Positions 19,152 to 22,290 of a stretch of DNA of 22,290 nt are shown one piece after another (within the stretch, counting starts at the first letter, position 1; every line of letters begins with the position of its first letter). This DNA is from Bigelowiella natans CCMP2755 (lineage: Eukaryota; Cercozoa; Chlorarachniophyceae): NCBI GenBank assembly GCA_000320545.1, contig ADNK01001353.1, positions 5,001 through 27,290 on the forward strand, in the 5' to 3' direction. The notes under the pieces are model-generated. The model was given only the letters and a program-made list of their open reading frames with translations, ran no database searches and had not been told where the DNA came from. A program made the position numbers and the translations under genes.

Positions 19152-19755
19152 CGACGCTCTCGTAGTCCGTTGCCAAAAACGTTCTCCATGAACATTGTCT
19201 CACGACATAGAAGCAAATTCTGACCCAACATGATGTGATCATATCTCGTGATTGAATTTCCTGTTCCACAGCGTAGCAGTGGGATCAAAACTAGCTTGCG
19301 AGAGATTTCTCAAAGAATAAGAACCGATTGCAACAGCCCAGGGTGCATTGCATGTCACTTTCAACCAAGCAAAATTGATCTAGCAACATTGATGCCGAGA
19401 AACATGTCTTGAAGTACAGTCTAGCACTGCGAGACTGTGAAACGATTTTCATGAGCGTTCAATGCTGTTGAAGCTAGCTAGCGTGGTGCAAATGATGCTA
19501 GAATGGTGCTAGCAGCTAGAACAAACTGCGTGTGCGCATCCACATTATTGTTCAAGGCAACCTAGCAACGAGTACATTTGAAGCCAAAGCTCGGTCAGCA
19601 ACGACATCACAGTGGTGTGATGGCTACTACTCTAGCTAGCTAGCACTGTGTGCGCGACGAAGTCATGGTGGCGGTGAATGTAGCCTTCGTGGCTCTGTGC
19701 GTGCACCCTGTCTAGAACATGTGTTCATTGGGTAGTTCGTGTGCAGTTGAGAAGT

Positions 19756-19795
19756 GAGAGCCTACACATGTGTAATTGTACATGTTGGGGCTCTC
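19756..19795. repeat. Hairpin repeat copy 1 (40 nt)
   Basis: GAGAGCC and GGCTCTC form the ends of an inverted repeat, with an inner ACATGT pair around GTAATTGT. It is paired with a similar element at 19886-19925. Confidence 0.75.
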
Positions 19796-19885
19796 TCGTA
19801 CAAAGTTCTCTAAGACACATGTGGTTAACTACATGTGTCCGTTAACTACTCATGTTTGCATACCGTTTGTGTACCGGTTGTACGT

Positions 19886-19925
19886 GAGAGCCTACACACA
19901 CACAATTACACACATCAGGGCTCTC
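19886..19925. repeat. Hairpin repeat copy 2 (40 nt)
   Basis: Same length and same GAGAGCC/GGCTCTC ends as copy 1, exactly 130 bp downstream. The inner arm differs (CACACACAATTACACACA), so the outer stem is kept while the inner one is not. Confidence 0.75.
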
Positions 19926-20482
19926 TCAGAACATGTGCGCATGCTCTAGCACATGCATGCTGTGTGCAGCACCGTGCACATGCATTTGTGATCATGTGCA
20001 TGTGTGTCACAACCGGTGCATGTGTGTTGGATCATGTGCACTACAAACACTAGAGCATGTGTGCTGATTTGGCACACGTGTGGGTGCTTGCGCAGGATCG
20101 AAAAACGCACGCTGCACGTGCACGATGGTTGGATTCACGTTGTTCTCACGCCAGCACGCCAGCACGCTAGCAGCACGGGCAAGCTAGCAAGCTGCCATTG
20201 GTGGGTGACTTGAGAAACGTGTTTGATGAACCAGAGAGTGCAATGGTGCATGCATGCACTTTGATGGTCAACGTGAAAAGAACACTTGACAAATCAGATG
20301 GGGCACGTTTTCATTGCTGTGTGCCTTTCGCACCTGGTTGCAGGAGCGTTGGCCATGGGAACACGTAGGGAAACGGGAAGGGAACACAGGAGCAACGGAT
20401 GATGAACAATGGAAAAAGCATTGATGCAAACTGCATGAGCAAGAACCACATGGGAGAGGTGCACAAACACGCGGCAGCGCCT

Positions 20483-20514
20483 CAATGAAACAATGAAACA
20501 ATGAAACAATGATG
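20483..20514 (+). repeat. Short tandem repeat, 8 bp unit CAATGAAA
   Basis: Three perfect units and a partial fourth ending in CAATGATG, in non-coding DNA. Confidence 0.85.
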
Positions 20515-21486
20515 AAAAACTACATTTCCAAAGTGTTGCAAGACACTTGCAGTGTGCAAAATGCAGTGCCTCGAACTGATTTCAGTGAGGACTGTGACTA
20601 GCAGATCAACTAGCTGGTTTGCCAAAATGGCATGACTTGGTCATTGAGAAGCAATGACACTGGTGGCAAAATTCTGACGGCGCAAGACGTCCACTCTGAG
20701 CAAAAACTAAACAAAAATCATTGCGAGGACTCCTGAGCGAAGAAGAACAGGGAAGGTGTTCGAACTTGAAATTGGCCAGAGTGAAACGGCATCACCCATC
20801 GTTCTCTCCGAACACAGGCGATCTCATCTCTACGACAACCTAGAGACAAAAATTTCCCGACACAGGTTTGTCAGGAAACTTTTGTAACGTTTGTAAAGCT
20901 GTGCGGAATCACAGCAAAAGCCGTGTTGAGAATCTAGGAAATCTCCTGGTTTTGTGTGTAAAAACTCCGACCAAAAAGCCATTTTCTGTGAAAATGGGTG
21001 AAATCCTGAAATAGGGCGACATGAAGAAAAACATTCACCATCGTTTTGGACGATAGACCTTAGACTGGGTATTTCTAAGTTCAGAAATGATAGAATCTCG
21101 CTTCATTGTTCATTGTTCATTGCTACATAATTTCACGATGGAACAGAGATCAAAACGTGTCTTTCTGCTAGCTTTGGTGCAGCATTTCGTTGGCTGTCGG
21201 TACGGATAATCACCATTGTTTCGGCCGTAAACAATCACCTAGCATTAAAAGTACAAATGCACCGAACACAATCACCAGCAAAACATCCAAAGAGGAAAAG
21301 CTAGAGACACGACCACATTGTGGACCAGCATTGTCACTTTCAAACCTGAGATGTGACAGGTCCCCAAGTCATTGCCCAGTGTGATTTCACTCTAACATGA
21401 TGAAATGACAAACAAAACACACTTCGGGCAAACTCTCCAGTAAAACACCAACCAACACACGCAGGCACACACGTACGCAAATTGGG

Positions 21487-21487
21487 G

Positions 21488-21518
<31 letters not shown>

Positions 21519-21522
21519 GGGT
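21487..21522 (+). repeat. (GA)n microsatellite
   Basis: A GAGAGA repeat with GGGA interruptions; it yields the Ser-Leu-Pro runs on the minus strand, which are not taken as protein. Confidence 0.88.
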
Positions 21523-21850
21523 GACAGAGAGGTCCTCTTCTCTCTTGTGAAGACATGATCGAAAGCAGACCTTTGATTTTTGCTGTTTTTTTTACATTTC
21601 GGCGTGGCAATGTGGCACATCCTTTGCAGACACGGCAACGCCACCGCGCCTGGCGTGGATGGGTCGTCGTACGTCTAGCAGGTACGTGGCAACAGAAATG
21701 GGTTGTAGTCCTAGAGAACGGATGGTGTGCACTCCAAACTGTCGTTTCCAAGCTTCATGTGTGAGGGGGCTAAGTCTGCTACATTTATTTTTTTGCGTGT
21801 AGTGCTTATCTCCGGCAAATGATGCGCATGACAGGCATCACTCACAAGAC

Positions 21851-21879
21851 GCAAGCTAGCAAGCTAGCAAGCTAGCAAG
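21851..21879 (+). repeat. Tandem repeat, 8 bp unit GCAAGCTA
   Basis: About 3.6 units of GCAAGCTA. The same unit is repeated at 15557-15574 and 20179-20192, so it is a motif shared between distant parts of the region. Confidence 0.85.
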
Positions 21880-22121
21880 TGTCGTAGCTAGAGTAGCCGC
21901 AGCTTACGTCACACATAGCAATGAACAAACTGCTCTGTGTACTTGCGCACATTGGGATGACCATGGAAAGAATTTGATCGTTTCATTGAATCCATGTAGC
22001 TAGATAGCTAGACAGCATGCTAGCATGCACACGCATCGTATACACACATCCATGTGCACGTGTGAGAAAGTTGTTATAAATGTGTTAAATTTTTTCAATT
22101 GTCATCCGTAAATGCACTTTG

Positions 22122-22230
22122 CTACTGCAGCCGTTGCTGTTGCTGTTGCTGTTGTTGTTGTTGTTGTTGTTGCTGTTGTTGTTGCTGTTGTTGTTGTTGT
22201 TGCTGTTGTTGTTGTTGTTGTTGTTGTTGC

Positions 22231-22261
<31 letters not shown>

Positions 22262-22290
22262 GCTGTTGCTGTTGCGTTGACCTTTTCGAA
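22122..22290 (-). CDS. Possible 3' end of a gene with a poly-glutamine tract (partial)
   Basis: The minus strand is open from the window edge to a TAG at 22124-22122. It reads S-K-R-S-T, then 47 consecutive Gln codons (22274-22134, mixed CAA and CAG), then R-L-Q and stop. Mixed synonymous codons in one pure-Q frame are compatible with coding selection but also with a decayed microsatellite. The upstream part is outside the window. If real, it is a C-terminal poly-Q tail. Confidence 0.3.
22134..22274 (+). repeat. TTG/CTG trinucleotide microsatellite, 141 bp
   Basis: 47 units of TTG or CTG without a frame break, CTG units irregularly spaced. The longest trinucleotide tract in the window. Confidence 0.95.

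Larger units (their letters stand above)
19152..22121. other. Non-coding region with hairpins and short tandem repeats
   Basis: About 3 kb with no supported gene. It holds GCTAGC-rich sequence (19470-19650, 20163-20192, 21850-21879, 21995-22026), the paired hairpins at 19756 and 19886, ACATGTGT-rich sequence around 19920-20060, an AATGAAAC tandem repeat at 20483-20514 and a GA-repeat at about 21487-21522. Open frames are short, and the minus frames near 20268-20509 and 21387-21751 are repeat-rich without motifs. Confidence 0.6.

Noticed and set aside
21387-21751. Minus-strand frames with Ser-Leu-Pro runs
   Set aside because: Produced by the GA microsatellite; no domain seen.

Overview
This is nuclear DNA from a microbial eukaryote. 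The genes are broken by canonical GT-AG introns of about 65 to 370 bp, they encode eukaryote-only proteins (a 26S proteasome ATPase, a NIPP1-type FHA protein, a HECT ubiquitin ligase), and they sit among microsatellites and decayed retroelement sequence. I could not place the lineage. An alga or related protist fits, but nothing in the window proves it.

Left third (1-8000) is gene-dense. A UBE3C/Hul5/UPL7-like HECT E3 ligase runs on the minus strand from its ATG at 3599 off the left edge, with microsatellite-filled introns. Divergent from it is a four-exon NIPP1-like FHA gene (4297-5903, plus). The shared upstream region holds a perfect five-unit heat-shock element at 4159-4181. Convergent with NIPP1 is an intronless RPT6/PSMC5 proteasome ATPase (7925-6702, minus). 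Two of these three genes act in ubiquitin-proteasome protein quality control.

Middle (8490-14700): a multi-exon gene with a LamG-like jellyroll (8492-9967, plus) is divergent from RPT6 and includes a possible very short intron. A 3.5 kb gene-poor stretch follows, carrying a degenerate zinc-finger (IBR-like) fragment near 11.2 kb and a frameshifted non-LTR reverse transcriptase relic near 13.0 kb, both on the minus strand. Next is an intronless ADP-ribosylglycohydrolase/crystallin-J1-like gene with a signal peptide (13499-14662, plus).

Right part (14700-22290): TG/CA- and GCTAGC-rich non-coding DNA surrounds one five-exon gene for a type II membrane glycosyltransferase of the GT8 fold (16861-19151, plus). 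In the spliced model its DxD motif reads G-Y-D. The last 3 kb holds a duplicated hairpin element, short tandem repeats and, at the right edge, a 141 bp CAA/CAG tract open as poly-Q on the minus strand.

All exon models were made by eye from reading frame, phase, splice signals and remembered family patterns; no alignment or search was run. I found no tRNA, rRNA or CRISPR. I see no single clearly new system. The best leads are the heat-shock element, the GT8 motif change, the short intron and the paired hairpins.
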